In this document: positions 49,899 through 58,840 of the stretch, one piece after another
Layout: every line of letters begins with the position of its first letter
How positions within the stretch are numbered: position 1 is the stretch's first letter
Assembly: GCF_003287935.1 (NCBI RefSeq)
Contig: NZ_CP030287.1
Location: 3,004,267 to 3,068,266, forward strand
Length of the DNA stretch: 64,000 nucleotides
From: Streptomyces sp. ICC1
GTDB lineage: Bacteria; Actinomycetota; Actinomycetes; Streptomycetales; Streptomycetaceae
Direction: 5' to 3'
Made by a program: the position numbers and the translations under genes
Notes under the pieces: model-generated
Seen by the model: only the letters and a program-made list of their open reading frames with translations
Told to the model about the DNA's origin: nothing
Databases searched by the model: none

Positions 49899-52800
49899 TC
49901 ACGTGAGATTCAGATGCGCGAGGTCGTCCGCGTACTTCTTGATGAAGACCGGGGAAAGCCGCGGAATCTCGCCCGTCCGGCCGAGGCGTGCGCTCTCCAC
50001 GGCGGCCTGGAAGCGAGCGGACGGGATGGCGGATCCGCTGATGACGTCCTCCGGGGTCCGGTGTGCGTCGAGGAGCGGAAGGATCGAGTGCTTGCGCTGC
50101 GTTTCAGGGGCCGCGCGCAGGGCCGTCTCGAACCGGGTGAGCCAGTCGTCGTAGTCCTCCACGCGGTCGATGCGGTGACCGGTCTCGTTCAGCCAGTCGA
50201 CGAAGGTGTCGAGCGAGATGCCGTCGTCGTGCGGGTTCACCAGGCTGTACGTCCGGTATCCCGTACGTGCCGCACCGCCCAGGGTCACCACGGCCTCGGC
50301 GGTGAAATCGACGGGAAGGCCGTCGTAGTGCGCGCGCCCGCGATCCTCCGTGCTGTCGGTCGCGTAGAAGGAGCGCGGTGCGATTCCCGTGATGATGAGG
50401 CTGAGCAGCAGCCGCGTGAACATGTCGGGGACGTTCAGCTGTCCCGCGTAACCGGTGTGCGCCAGGATCATGTTCGACCGGAACGTGGTGACCGGGAGGC
50501 CGTGCAGCTCGTGCGCCTCCCGCAGCAGCACCTCGCCGGCCCACTTGCTCGTCGCGTAGCCGCTGGCGTAGCCGTCGTCGACCGGCTGGTCGGGAAGTGC
50601 CAGGCGGACGTCGGCGTCCTCGTCCAGGGGCCGGTCGCCGGGCAGGGAGGCCGCGACCGCCACGCTCGAGATGTAGGTGAACGGCTTGAGCCGGCCCGTG
50701 AGCCCCAGGCGGATGAGCTCGGCGGTCCCCACCACGTTGGCGTCGAACAGGTGGTTGTAGGGCAGGACGTGGTTCACCAGGGCGCCGGCGTGGACGATCC
50801 GGTCCACCTCGCCGGCCAGTCGCTGCCACACCTGGTCGCCGAGACCGAGCTGGGGTTCCGCCATGTCGCCGGCCATGACCTCCAGGTGGTCGGCGGCCAG
50901 GTCCTGGAAGGTACGGGCGGGCTCGCCGTCCTCGCTGCCGAAGGCTTCGGCGAGCCGCGCCAGTGCCGCGGCGTCGTCCGTTCCGCGCACGACGCAGATC
51001 AGCTTTCCGCCCACCGGGGCGAGCCGCCGCAGCCATTCCAGGCAGAGGAACCGGCCGAGATAGCCGCTCGCGCCCGTGAGCAGCACGGTGTGCGGTTCTC
51101 CGACGGATCGGGTGAGGGACCGGGCGCCGGCGAGCGTCTCCTCGTCGATGAACCTCTCCAGGGTGAGGTCCTTGGCGTGGACCCGGGAGCTCCCCTCCGT
51201 GTGGACCGATGCGAAGCTCACCCGCGGCGGCCCGGCCGCGAGCTTCTCCTCGACGTAGCCGGCGAGTCGCCGCAGGTCGGTTCCGCGGCTGATGATCACG
51301 TCCACGGGGACGCGGACGCCGAAGATGTCGTGGAGGAGATCGGAGAAGGTCACCGCGGACATGGAGTCCCCGCCGATCTCCCGGAAGCGCGTGTCGGGGC
51401 CGATCCCGGACGTCGCGGTGGACAGCAGCGCCTGCGCGGCCCGCTGGACGGTCTCCAGTACCGGACGGTCCTTGCCGCTGCGGCGCACGTCGCGCAGCTC
51501 GTCCTTCTCCCTGGAGGCGATGGCGGAGTACGTCTCCTCGAGGGCCTGCCGGTACTTCCGCAGGAGTTGGGGGCGCAGCAGCTTGCGGTGGTCCGAGAGC
51601 AGGCCGTTGCCCTGGCCGAACGGCTCGGTCTCGATGAGGAAGTCGCGCGGTATCTCGTAGGAGTTCAGCCCGACCTCCTGCGCGATCTTCTGGAACGACT
51701 CTCCGAGCAGCTTCTTGAGCATCGTCTCGTCGTCGCCGCACTGTTCGAGGGCGTCCGCGGTCGGGACGACGACCGAGAGCAGATAGGACCGCTCGCTGTT
51801 TCCGTACACGAATATCTGCCGGACCAGCGGGCTGACGGCGAATACCGCCTCCAGGCGTGAGGTGGCGACGAACTCGCCCTGCGACAGCTTGAGCACGTTC
51901 TTGCGCCGGTCCACGACGACGTGGCGGCCCGGCTCGACTTCCGCGACGATGTCGCCCGTCCGGTAGTAGCCCTCCTCGTCGAAGATCTCCGCGTTCAGTC
52001 CGGGTCGGTTGTAGTAGCCGGGCACCATCGCCTCGGTCTTCAGGAGGAGTTCACCCCGGGGGTGCGGTGAGTCTGTTGTGCGGTAACCGAGTTCGGCGAC
52101 GTCGATGAGTTTGTAGTCGGTGACCGGGGGCCGCAGGAGCTTGCCGTCGACCGAGACGGCGGCGGCCTCGGTGGAGCCGTAGATGATGTGCACCTCGATC
52201 CCCAGCAGGGACTCGGTGAATTCCTTCAGTTCGGCGGAGAGCGGAGCGGACCCGCAACTGGCCCACCCCACGCGGCCGCCGAGGACGTTCTCGCGGATGT
52301 CCTTCTTGACTTCCGTCTCGACCTGCCCCAATTCCACGTCGCCACCCCTGGCCAAACGGCGGTCGAGCTCGCTCTGGTACTTCTGGAAGAGCATTTCGCA
52401 CACGCGCGGTACCAGCGACATCTCCGTGGGCCTCGCCAGCGCCATGTCATCGAGGAAGGAGGACAGATCGCTGTTCGCGGTGAAGTACGTGGTACCGCCG
52501 CGGGCCAGCGTGTTCTTCAGCGAGGAATGCCCGGCGACATGGCTCATCGGCATGTAGTGGAGATTCGCCGCGTACTCGTCGGAGAACAGCTGCGACCAGG
52601 CGCCGCCCCACATGGCCCGGGCCAGCCGCTCGGTGTACATGGCGCCTTTGGGGGTTCCCGTGCTGCCCGACGTGTAGATGAGCATGGCGAGAGGGTCGGC
52701 GTCGCCCTGGGGATCGAACAGCGGCGCCTCGGGAAATTCGGCACCTCGCGCGCGCAGGTCCCGCAGGAGCTCGACGCCCAACTCGCGCCCGTGCTGCGCC

Positions 52801-53312
52801 AGACGGTCCCGGGCAGCCGCGAGCCTGGCGGACTGGTCGTCCACCGCCGGCTCGTAGTCGAACAGCACCAGGTGCTGCACCGACGGGTTCCCCAGGGCCA
52901 GTTCGACCGCGGCGTCCAGGCGCTCGATGCTGGTCGCGACGATGACCGGCTCGGTCTCCTCGACGATCTCGTTGAGCTGTGACACCGAGGAACTGGTCTG
53001 GAGGGGAACGCCGACCGCACCGAGATGGGCACAGGCGAGATCGACCGTCGTGTAGTCGACACTGGCGAATCCGAGGATCGCCACCCGGTCCCCGGCCCGC
53101 ACCGCGTACGCGTCGCCGTGCTGCCACGCACTGGCCACGGCGCGGACGCGCAGCCACAGTTCGCCATAGGTGGTCATGTCGTATCGCGGGAGCAGGCCGA
53201 TACGGGTGCGGCCCGTGTCGGGTTCCTTCACGAGCTCCCTCGCGCGTTCCCCGAGGGCGGGGCGATCGGCGTACTTCTCCATTGTCTCGGCCATCACTCG
53301 CGCAAGTCGCAT
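49899..53312 (-). CDS. car: Carboxylic acid reductase (A-T-R, NADPH and ATP dependent)
   Basis: A 1137-residue three-domain enzyme. The adenylation domain (1-620) has IYTSGSTGTPKGAMYTERLA (213-219 P-loop), YGSTEAAAVSVDG and YRTGDIVAEVEPG. The carrier domain has the phosphopantetheine Ser near residue 650 in FREIGGDSMSAVTFSDLLHD. The reductase domain starts near 742 with LLTGASGYLGRFLCLEWLRR and has the YxxxK pair in YATSKWAGEVLLREAHELHG (about 919). CARs turn carboxylic acids, often aromatic, into aldehydes. Start ATG 53312 has GGAG 8 bases upstream. No phosphopantetheinyl transferase gene is nearby, but a genomic one could serve. Confidence 0.96.
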   Translation of the reverse strand: MRLARVMAETMEKYADRPALGERARELVKEPDTGRTRIGLLPRYDMTTYGELWLRVRAVASAWQHGDAYAVRAGDRVAILGFASVDYTTVDLACAHLGAVGVPLQTSSSVSQLNEIVEETEPVIVATSIERLDAAVELALGNPSVQHLVLFDYEPAVDDQSARLAAARDRLAQHGRELGVELLRDLRARGAEFPEAPLFDPQGDADPLAMLIYTSGSTGTPKGAMYTERLARAMWGGAWSQLFSDEYAANLHYMPMSHVAGHSSLKNTLARGGTTYFTANSDLSSFLDDMALARPTEMSLVPRVCEMLFQKYQSELDRRLARGGDVELGQVETEVKKDIRENVLGGRVGWASCGSAPLSAELKEFTESLLGIEVHIIYGSTEAAAVSVDGKLLRPPVTDYKLIDVAELGYRTTDSPHPRGELLLKTEAMVPGYYNRPGLNAEIFDEEGYYRTGDIVAEVEPGRHVVVDRRKNVLKLSQGEFVATSRLEAVFAVSPLVRQIFVYGNSERSYLLSVVVPTADALEQCGDDETMLKKLLGESFQKIAQEVGLNSYEIPRDFLIETEPFGQGNGLLSDHRKLLRPQLLRKYRQALEETYSAIASREKDELRDVRRSGKDRPVLETVQRAAQALLSTATSGIGPDTRFREIGGDSMSAVTFSDLLHDIFGVRVPVDVIISRGTDLRRLAGYVEEKLAAGPPRVSFASVHTEGSSRVHAKDLTLERFIDEETLAGARSLTRSVGEPHTVLLTGASGYLGRFLCLEWLRRLAPVGGKLICVVRGTDDAAALARLAEAFGSEDGEPARTFQDLAADHLEVMAGDMAEPQLGLGDQVWQRLAGEVDRIVHAGALVNHVLPYNHLFDANVVGTAELIRLGLTGRLKPFTYISSVAVAASLPGDRPLDEDADVRLALPDQPVDDGYASGYATSKWAGEVLLREAHELHGLPVTTFRSNMILAHTGYAGQLNVPDMFTRLLLSLIITGIAPRSFYATDSTEDRGRAHYDGLPVDFTAEAVVTLGGAARTGYRTYSLVNPHDDGISLDTFVDWLNETGHRIDRVEDYDDWLTRFETALRAAPETQRKHSILPLLDAHRTPEDVISGSAIPSARFQAAVESARLGRTGEIPRLSPVFIKKYADDLAHLNLT

Positions 53313-53900
53313 GATGAATCTCCGTATCGCATAACTGGATTACGCCAAGTATTGACGTCGGACGCTCGAAGCCGGACGAGCGGGGAATCATCCGCACGGG
53401 GTGCGGTCGGCGGATTCCCTCCCCCTCGTCCAGGGCGCGCCGTGATGCTAAGCACGGGCGAACCACAGCTCTGAGCCCAGGAGCCGCAATCCATCAGGTC
53501 GGCCCCGCGCGGCCCGCCGAATGGCATGACTCGGCCCCTGCCGACGCCCCACCTGACGGACTATGTTCCGCCGCGTTGCCCGCCTGCCGCCCCTGCCCGA
53601 AGAGTGGCACTCGTCCGAGAGACGGTCCCGGTCGGACGGCGCTGAGAGAAGCGCCGATTCTCCACCCTGAGCACCGGACAGACGGCTCAACGCCCCGGAA
53701 TCTCCAATGGATTTCGTGCCGGAAGGCACTCTCCGGTCGAAAGCCGCCGACGGGTACGCGAAGTCGCCGAGTGCATCTGTATCCGCACCCGTATTCGGAC
53801 CCGTATCCGCACCTTGCGCCTGCATTTCCGGGCGACTCGGCGCATCACCAGGTCTGTCGACAGCCGGACCGATCGTGTCCGGCCAATTCGAGGGAACTCA
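53313..53900. promoter_or_regulatory. 588-base divergent promoter region between the reductase and DAHP synthase genes
   Basis: No gene is visible. The first 45 bases next to the reductase are AT-rich, likely its promoter/leader. Close to the synthase are three 12-base units GTATCCGCACCC (53779-53790), GTATTCGGACCC (53791-53802) and GTATCCGCACCT (53803-53814), which may be regulator sites. The ribosome site GAGGGAA lies 6 bases before the synthase ATG. A common control of both genes from this region is an inference from their arrangement. Confidence 0.6.
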
Positions 53901-55110
53901 ATGATCGACATAGTTTCTTACCTCCGTTCCATGCCCGCACTCCAGCAGCCCGGATGGGAAGACCATCCGGAACTCGAAGCGGTCCGCACGGGCCTGAGCC
54001 AGATGCCCGCCCTCGTGGACGCCGAGGCCGCACAGCGGCTGCGGTCCCTGCTCATGGAGGCCGCGGCCGGCCGGCTCCAGATCGTCCAGGCCGGCGACTG
54101 CGCGGAAGACCCCGCGGAGGCGACTCCGACGGACGTCAGGCGCAAGGGCGCCCTGCTCGACATCCTCGCCGGGACGATGCGACTGGCCTCCGGACTGCCC
54201 GTGCTGCGGGTCGGCCGGATCGCCGGACAGTTCGCCAAGCCCCGGTCCTCACCCGTAGAGACGGTGGACGGCCGTGAACTCCCGGTCTACCGGGGCCACA
54301 TGGTGAACCGTCCGGAGGCCCACGCTGATCTGCGACGTCCGGACCCCCGGAACCTGCTGTCCGGGTACCGTGCCGCCAGCGACATCATCCACTTCCTGGG
54401 CTGGCGCGGCACCGAGAGCAGGACGGACCTCGACGCACCGGTCTGGACGAGCCACGAGACGCTGCTGCTCGACTACGAACTGCCGCTGCTGCGCCGTGAG
54501 TCGGACGGATCGCTGCTCCTGACGTCGACCCACTGGCCGTGGGTGGGGGAGCGGACCCGGCAGCTCGACGGCCCGCACATCGCACTGCTCGCCGCCGTCT
54601 CCAACCCGGTCGCGGTCAAGGTCGGGCCCACCATGACGCCGGACGAGCTGCTGGCCCTGTGCGACCGCCTCGACGCGCAGCGCCAGCCCGGCCGGCTCAC
54701 GCTCATCGCGCGGATGGGTGCGAAGCACGCGGCCGCCACACTTCCCGCACTGGTCAAGGCGGTTCACGACGCGGGACATCCCGTGCTGTGGCTCTCGGAC
54801 CCCATGCACGGCAACACGGTCAGCGGCCCGGACGGGACCAAGACCCGGTTCGTGAAGACCGTGGTCCAGGAGGTCCTGAACTTCCAGGAGGCCGTGACGC
54901 AGAACGGCGGGGTGGCCGCCGGGCTCCACCTGGAGACCACTCCGGAGGCCGTCGTCGAGTGCGTGCGCGACGAAGGCGAGTTGGGGCGCCTCGGCGAGAA
55001 GTACCTGAGCTTCTGCGATCCGCGGCTCAACCCCCAGCAGGCGGTCGAGGTCGTCGAGGACTTGGCCGTGCGGGCCGGCGGCCGGCGCGCCCAGCGGCCG
55101 CCTAACCCCA
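53901..55110 (+). CDS. Class II DAHP synthase, stop codon lost at a gene junction
   Basis: Starts MIDIVSYLRSMPALQQPGWE. Conserved class II (plant-type, secondary-metabolism) sequences: LQIVQAGDCAEDPAEATPTD, LPVLRVGRIAGQFAKPRSSP, VETVDGRELPVYRGHMVNRP, TSHETLLLDYELPLLRRESD, VKVGPTMTPDELLALCDRLD, WLSDPMHGNTVSGPDGTKTR and YLSFCDPRLNPQQAVEVVED. The enzyme joins PEP and erythrose-4-phosphate, opening the shikimate path. At ~55090 family similarity ends, yet the frame runs on without stop to 56768 across the GH84 gene. Only a few residues of the normal C-terminus are missing. Confidence 0.9.
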
Positions 55111-55116
55111 CCCCCG

Positions 55117-57954
55117 GTGCCCGTGCCCCTGCTCGATCCCGGCTCCGATCCGGGGCGCGCCGCCGACCGGGGGCCCGCGGTGTGGCCGCGGCCGCGGTCC
55201 ATGGCCGCCGACCCGGCGCGCGAGGTCGCCTTGGGCGCGGAGGCCGTGCTGGTGCTGCCCGCCGGAGCGGACCCGTACGCCGCCCAGGTGGTCCGGGACG
55301 CCCTGCGCGGGGCGGGCGTACGGACCCTGCACGAGCGGGCCGACACGGACCCGCTGCCCGCGCGGATCCCCGTCGTACGGCTCCAGGGCCCGGGCGCGGA
55401 ACGGGCACTCGAGCAGCTGGGCGCGGCCGCGGCCGGCGATCTGCCGGCCGGCGGCTACCGGCTGGCGGTGGGCAGGGCCGAGGGCCGGGAGACGGTGGCA
55501 CTGTCCGGCACGGGCGAGGACGGGGCGTTCCACGCGGCGCAGACACTGCGCCAGTTGCTGGCCCGGGGCGGCGGGAAGGTCCCCGGGGTGCTGGTGCGGG
55601 ACTGGCCGTCCGCGCCCGTGCGCGGGATCACCGAGGGCTTCTACGGGACTCCCTGGACGGCCGGACAGCGGCTCGCCCAGGTCGAGTTCATGGGCCGCAC
55701 CAAGCAGAACCGGCTGCTGCTCGCGCCCGGCGACGACCCGTACCGGACCACGGACTGGCGCCGGGACCACCCGCCGGCGCAGGCCGCCGAGCTGCGCACC
55801 CTGGCGGAGCGGGCGCGCGCCAACAAGGTGGTCCTCGCGTGGGCCGTGGCTCCGGGGCAGTCGATGTGCCTGTCCTCGGCGGCCGACCGGGCGGCGCTCG
55901 CGCGCAAGGTGGACGCCATGTGGGACCTCGGATTCCGGGCGTTCCAGGTGCAGTTCCAGGACGTCAGCTATACGGAGTGGGGCTGCCGGGCCGACCGCGA
56001 GCGGTACGGCAAGGGCCCGGAGGCGGCCGCGCGGGCGCACGCGGAGGTCGCGGGCGAGCTGGCCGCGCACCTGGCCGGGCGCTACCCGGGGGCGCCCGCC
56101 CTGTCGCTGCTGCCGACGGAGTACTACCAGGAGGGCGCGACGGCCTACCGGACGGCGCTGGCCGGGGCGCTGGACGAGCGGGTCGAGGTGGCGTGGACGG
56201 GGGTGGGCGTCCTGCCGCGCACGATCACCGGGCACGAGCTGGCCGGGGCGCGCTCCGCGCTCGGGCACCCGCTGGTCACGATGGACAACTACCCGGTCAA
56301 CGACTGGGATCCGGGCCGGATCTTCCTCGGCCCCCACACGGGCCGGGACCCGGCGGTGGCGGGCGGTTCGGCGGCCGTGCTGGCCAACGCGATGCCCCAG
56401 GGCACGCTGTCGCGCATCCCGCTGTTCACGGCGGCGGACTTCGCCTGGAACCCGCGCGGCTACCGGGCCGCCGAATCGTGGGCGGCGGCCGTCGCCGAGC
56501 TCGCCGGCCCGGACCCGGGGGCCCGGGAGGCGCTGGCCGCGCTGGCCGGGAACAACGCCTCCTCCGTCCTGGCCCAGCCGGAGTCGGCGTACCTGGCACC
56601 GCTGGCCGAGGAGTTCTGGCGGGCGCGGGGCGCCGGCGACCCGGCGGCCGCGGACCGGCTGCGGGCCGCCTTCCGCGTCCTGCGCGAGGCACCCGCACGG
56701 CTGCCGGACCTCGCCGGCGAGGCGGGGCCCTGGCTGTCGCGGCTCGCGCGCTACGGGAGCGCCGGTGAGCTGGCCCTGGACGTCCTGCAGGCCCAGGCGC
56801 GGGGGGACGGGGCGGCGGCCTGGCAGTCCTCGCGCGCCCTGTCTGCCGCCGTCAAGGCGCTCTCGGAGAGCGCGGCCGGCGACGTACGGGTGGACAAGGC
56901 GGTGCTGGACCCCTTCCTCGCCCGGGCGGCGGCCGAGGCCGACGCGTGGACGGGAGCGGCCCGGGAGGCGGCGGGCACGGTCGCCGAGGCCGCGGACTCC
57001 TGGACGCTCCGGCTGCCGGCGGCCCGCCCGGTCTCGGTCGTGACCGTCATGACCGACCCGCTGCCGCCCGGGAGCCGGGGCGCGGCGGTCGAGGCGCACG
57101 TGCCGGGCGAGGGCTGGCGCAAGGTCGCCGAGGCGGCGGCCTCGGGCTGGACCCAGGCGGACATCGGGGGACTGCGGGCCGACGCGGTCCGGCTCGTCTG
57201 GTCGGGTCCGGCTCCGGCCGTGCACGGCGTGGTCCCGTGGACGGCGGACGGCCCCGAGGCCCGCTTCGAGCTGGCCGACACCGTGGACGCGGAGATCGGC
57301 GGGCCGGCTCGGCCCGTGCGGGCCTCGCTGTCCCCGCTCCGCCCCGGGGAGGTCCGCGGTCCCCTGTCCGCGGCGCCGCCGCAGGGGATCGAGGTCCGCC
57401 TGCCGGCCACGGCCGCGGCTCCGCGCGGCACGACGGTCGCCCTCCCGGTGGAGGTCGCGGTCGCGGCCGGCACCGCGCCGGGCACCTACGAGGTCCCGGT
57501 CGCCTTCGGCTCCGAGACCCGGACCCTGAAGGTGCGCGCCTTCCCGCGCACGGGGGGCCCGGACCTGCTGCGCCGCGCCCGGGCCTCGTCCTCGGCGGAC
57601 GAGACCCCGCAGTTCCCGGCCTCGGGCGCGCTGGACGACTCCCCGACGACCCGCTGGTCGTCCCCGGCGGTGGACGGCGCCTGGTGGCAGGCGGAACTGC
57701 CGGCCCCGACCCGGGTCGGCCTGCTGCGCCTGCACTGGCAGGAGGCCTACCCGTCCCGATTCCGGGTGGAGACCTCCGCGGACGGCGTGTCCTGGCACCC
57801 GTCGGCGACGGTCGCCTCCCGGGGCGGGCTGGACACGGTCCACCTGGACCCGGCGGCGCCGCCGGCCCGTTTCGTGCGCGTCACGTGCGAGGCCCGCGCG
57901 ACGCGGTTCGGCTGCAGCCTGCTGCACGCGCAAGCCTTCGCGTCGACCCCGTGA
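55117..57954 (+). CDS. GH84 beta-N-acetylglucosaminidase with C-terminal CBM32, signal peptide missing
   Basis: A 945-residue frame. Residues 1-150 are the GH84 N-terminal domain (GPAVWPRPRSMAADPAREVA). The catalytic barrel has VRGITEGFYGTPWTAGQRLA, FQVQFQDVSYTEWGCRADRE and MDNYPVNDWDPGRIFLGPHT. A linker and sandwich domains follow and a CBM32-type module ends the protein (QFPASGALDDSPTTRWSSPA). Relatives are secreted, but the first start (GTG 55117) has no ribosome site and no signal peptide, since the gene is fused to the DAHP synthase. It may be a 5'-truncated, unsecreted relic. Confidence 0.85.
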   Translation: MPVPLLDPGSDPGRAADRGPAVWPRPRSMAADPAREVALGAEAVLVLPAGADPYAAQVVRDALRGAGVRTLHERADTDPLPARIPVVRLQGPGAERALEQLGAAAAGDLPAGGYRLAVGRAEGRETVALSGTGEDGAFHAAQTLRQLLARGGGKVPGVLVRDWPSAPVRGITEGFYGTPWTAGQRLAQVEFMGRTKQNRLLLAPGDDPYRTTDWRRDHPPAQAAELRTLAERARANKVVLAWAVAPGQSMCLSSAADRAALARKVDAMWDLGFRAFQVQFQDVSYTEWGCRADRERYGKGPEAAARAHAEVAGELAAHLAGRYPGAPALSLLPTEYYQEGATAYRTALAGALDERVEVAWTGVGVLPRTITGHELAGARSALGHPLVTMDNYPVNDWDPGRIFLGPHTGRDPAVAGGSAAVLANAMPQGTLSRIPLFTAADFAWNPRGYRAAESWAAAVAELAGPDPGAREALAALAGNNASSVLAQPESAYLAPLAEEFWRARGAGDPAAADRLRAAFRVLREAPARLPDLAGEAGPWLSRLARYGSAGELALDVLQAQARGDGAAAWQSSRALSAAVKALSESAAGDVRVDKAVLDPFLARAAAEADAWTGAAREAAGTVAEAADSWTLRLPAARPVSVVTVMTDPLPPGSRGAAVEAHVPGEGWRKVAEAAASGWTQADIGGLRADAVRLVWSGPAPAVHGVVPWTADGPEARFELADTVDAEIGGPARPVRASLSPLRPGEVRGPLSAAPPQGIEVRLPATAAAPRGTTVALPVEVAVAAGTAPGTYEVPVAFGSETRTLKVRAFPRTGGPDLLRRARASSSADETPQFPASGALDDSPTTRWSSPAVDGAWWQAELPAPTRVGLLRLHWQEAYPSRFRVETSADGVSWHPSATVASRGGLDTVHLDPAAPPARFVRVTCEARATRFGCSLLHAQAFASTP

Positions 57955-57969
57955 CCGGAGCCCCAGGGT

Positions 57970-57999
57970 CCCGGGCTCCGCAGGCCCGGGCTCCGCAGG
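57970..57999 (+). repeat. 15-base direct repeat between convergent genes
   Basis: CCCGGGCTCCGCAGG occurs twice in tandem (57970-57984, 57985-57999). Its parts pair internally (CCCGGGC / GCCCGGG), so the stretch can form hairpins and serve as a two-way terminator between the GH84 gene and the HNH gene on the other strand. Confidence 0.75.
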
Positions 58000-58032
58000 C
58001 CCGGGTCGGGGTCAGGGTTGGGGTCGGGCCGG

Positions 58033-58578
58033 TCAGGAGGCCGCGGCCGCCGGGACCCCGATCCGGTCCAGCGCGTCTTCCGCCCCGTACGGCTGGAGGT
58101 ACGGCATCCAGCACGGATCCCGGTGCCCCGTCCCGATGATCCGCCAGGCCAGCCCGGACGGCGGAGCCGGCTGGTGCCGCAGGCGCCAGCCGAGGTCGAC
58201 CAGGTGCCGGTCGGCCTTGACGTGGTTGCAGCGGCGGCACGCGGCGACGACGTTGTCCCAGGCGTGCTGCCCGCCCCGGCTGCGCGGGATCACGTGGTCG
58301 ACGCTGGTGGCGACGGCCCCGCAGTACATGCAGCGGCCGCCGTCCCGGGCGAACAGCGCGCGGCGGGTGAGTGGAACGGGCCCCCGGTAGGGGACCCGCA
58401 CGAAACGCTTGAGCCGTACCACGCTGGGCGCGGGGACGGCCCTTGTCGCGCTGTGCAGAAAGGCGCCGGATTCTTCCAGGGAGATCGCTTTGTTCTCCAG
58501 GACGAGGACGAGCGCGCGACGGAGCGGTACGACGCCGAGGGGCTCGTACGACGCGTTGAGGACCAGGACGTGCGGCAC
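58033..58578 (-). CDS. HNH endonuclease, conserved actinobacterial type
   Basis: A 181-residue protein: MPHVLVLNASYEPLGVVPLR, then ENKAISLEESGAFLHSATRA and the HNH/zinc part CMYCGAVATSVDHVIPRSRG and GGQHAWDNVVAACRRCNHVK. The two CxxC pairs and DHVIPRS with N...N/K are the HNH fold. This type is widespread and usually next to core genes in Streptomyces, so a housekeeping nuclease role (DNA repair or maintenance) is more likely than a mobile one. Start ATG 58578 follows AAGGAGG. Confidence 0.93.
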   Translation of the reverse strand: MPHVLVLNASYEPLGVVPLRRALVLVLENKAISLEESGAFLHSATRAVPAPSVVRLKRFVRVPYRGPVPLTRRALFARDGGRCMYCGAVATSVDHVIPRSRGGQHAWDNVVAACRRCNHVKADRHLVDLGWRLRHQPAPPSGLAWRIIGTGHRDPCWMPYLQPYGAEDALDRIGVPAAAAS

Positions 58579-58840
58579 GGACTGCCTCCTTGTACGCCGG
58601 CGGCGCGTGGCTCGCGCCGGGACGATCTGCTTTCCAGTCTCCCCTTACGGCTGGTCGAAGCGCCACCACGCGCCCGTAACGGGTCCGAGGTGTTTTCGAC
58701 CACACCGGGTTTCATCCCCACGTGAGTCTGGTCTCTCCCTCGAACAGGGCAACAAGGCGGGTCGAGTGCCCCGTTAGGGTGGATGGTCTGCCCGCACCAC
58801 CCTTCCGCGGGCAGGACGCTACATCTGGAGGTACCCCGCC

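Noticed and set aside
49406-49906. Full 166-residue frame as an intact protein
   Set aside because: Only the first 31 residues resemble a family (amphi-Trp). The rest reads through a palindrome and low-complexity sequence, while another frame carries the expected tail.
53901-56768. 984-residue fusion protein as a designed bifunctional enzyme
   Set aside because: The part after 55110 is the GH84 gene read in the wrong frame, without any recognisable domain; it is a lost-stop artefact.
55102-57933. Minus-strand open frame of 943 residues opposite the GH84 gene
   Set aside because: Arg/Gly/Ala-rich low-complexity translation and no motifs; it mirrors the codon bias of the real plus-strand gene. 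Typical antisense artefact of high GC.
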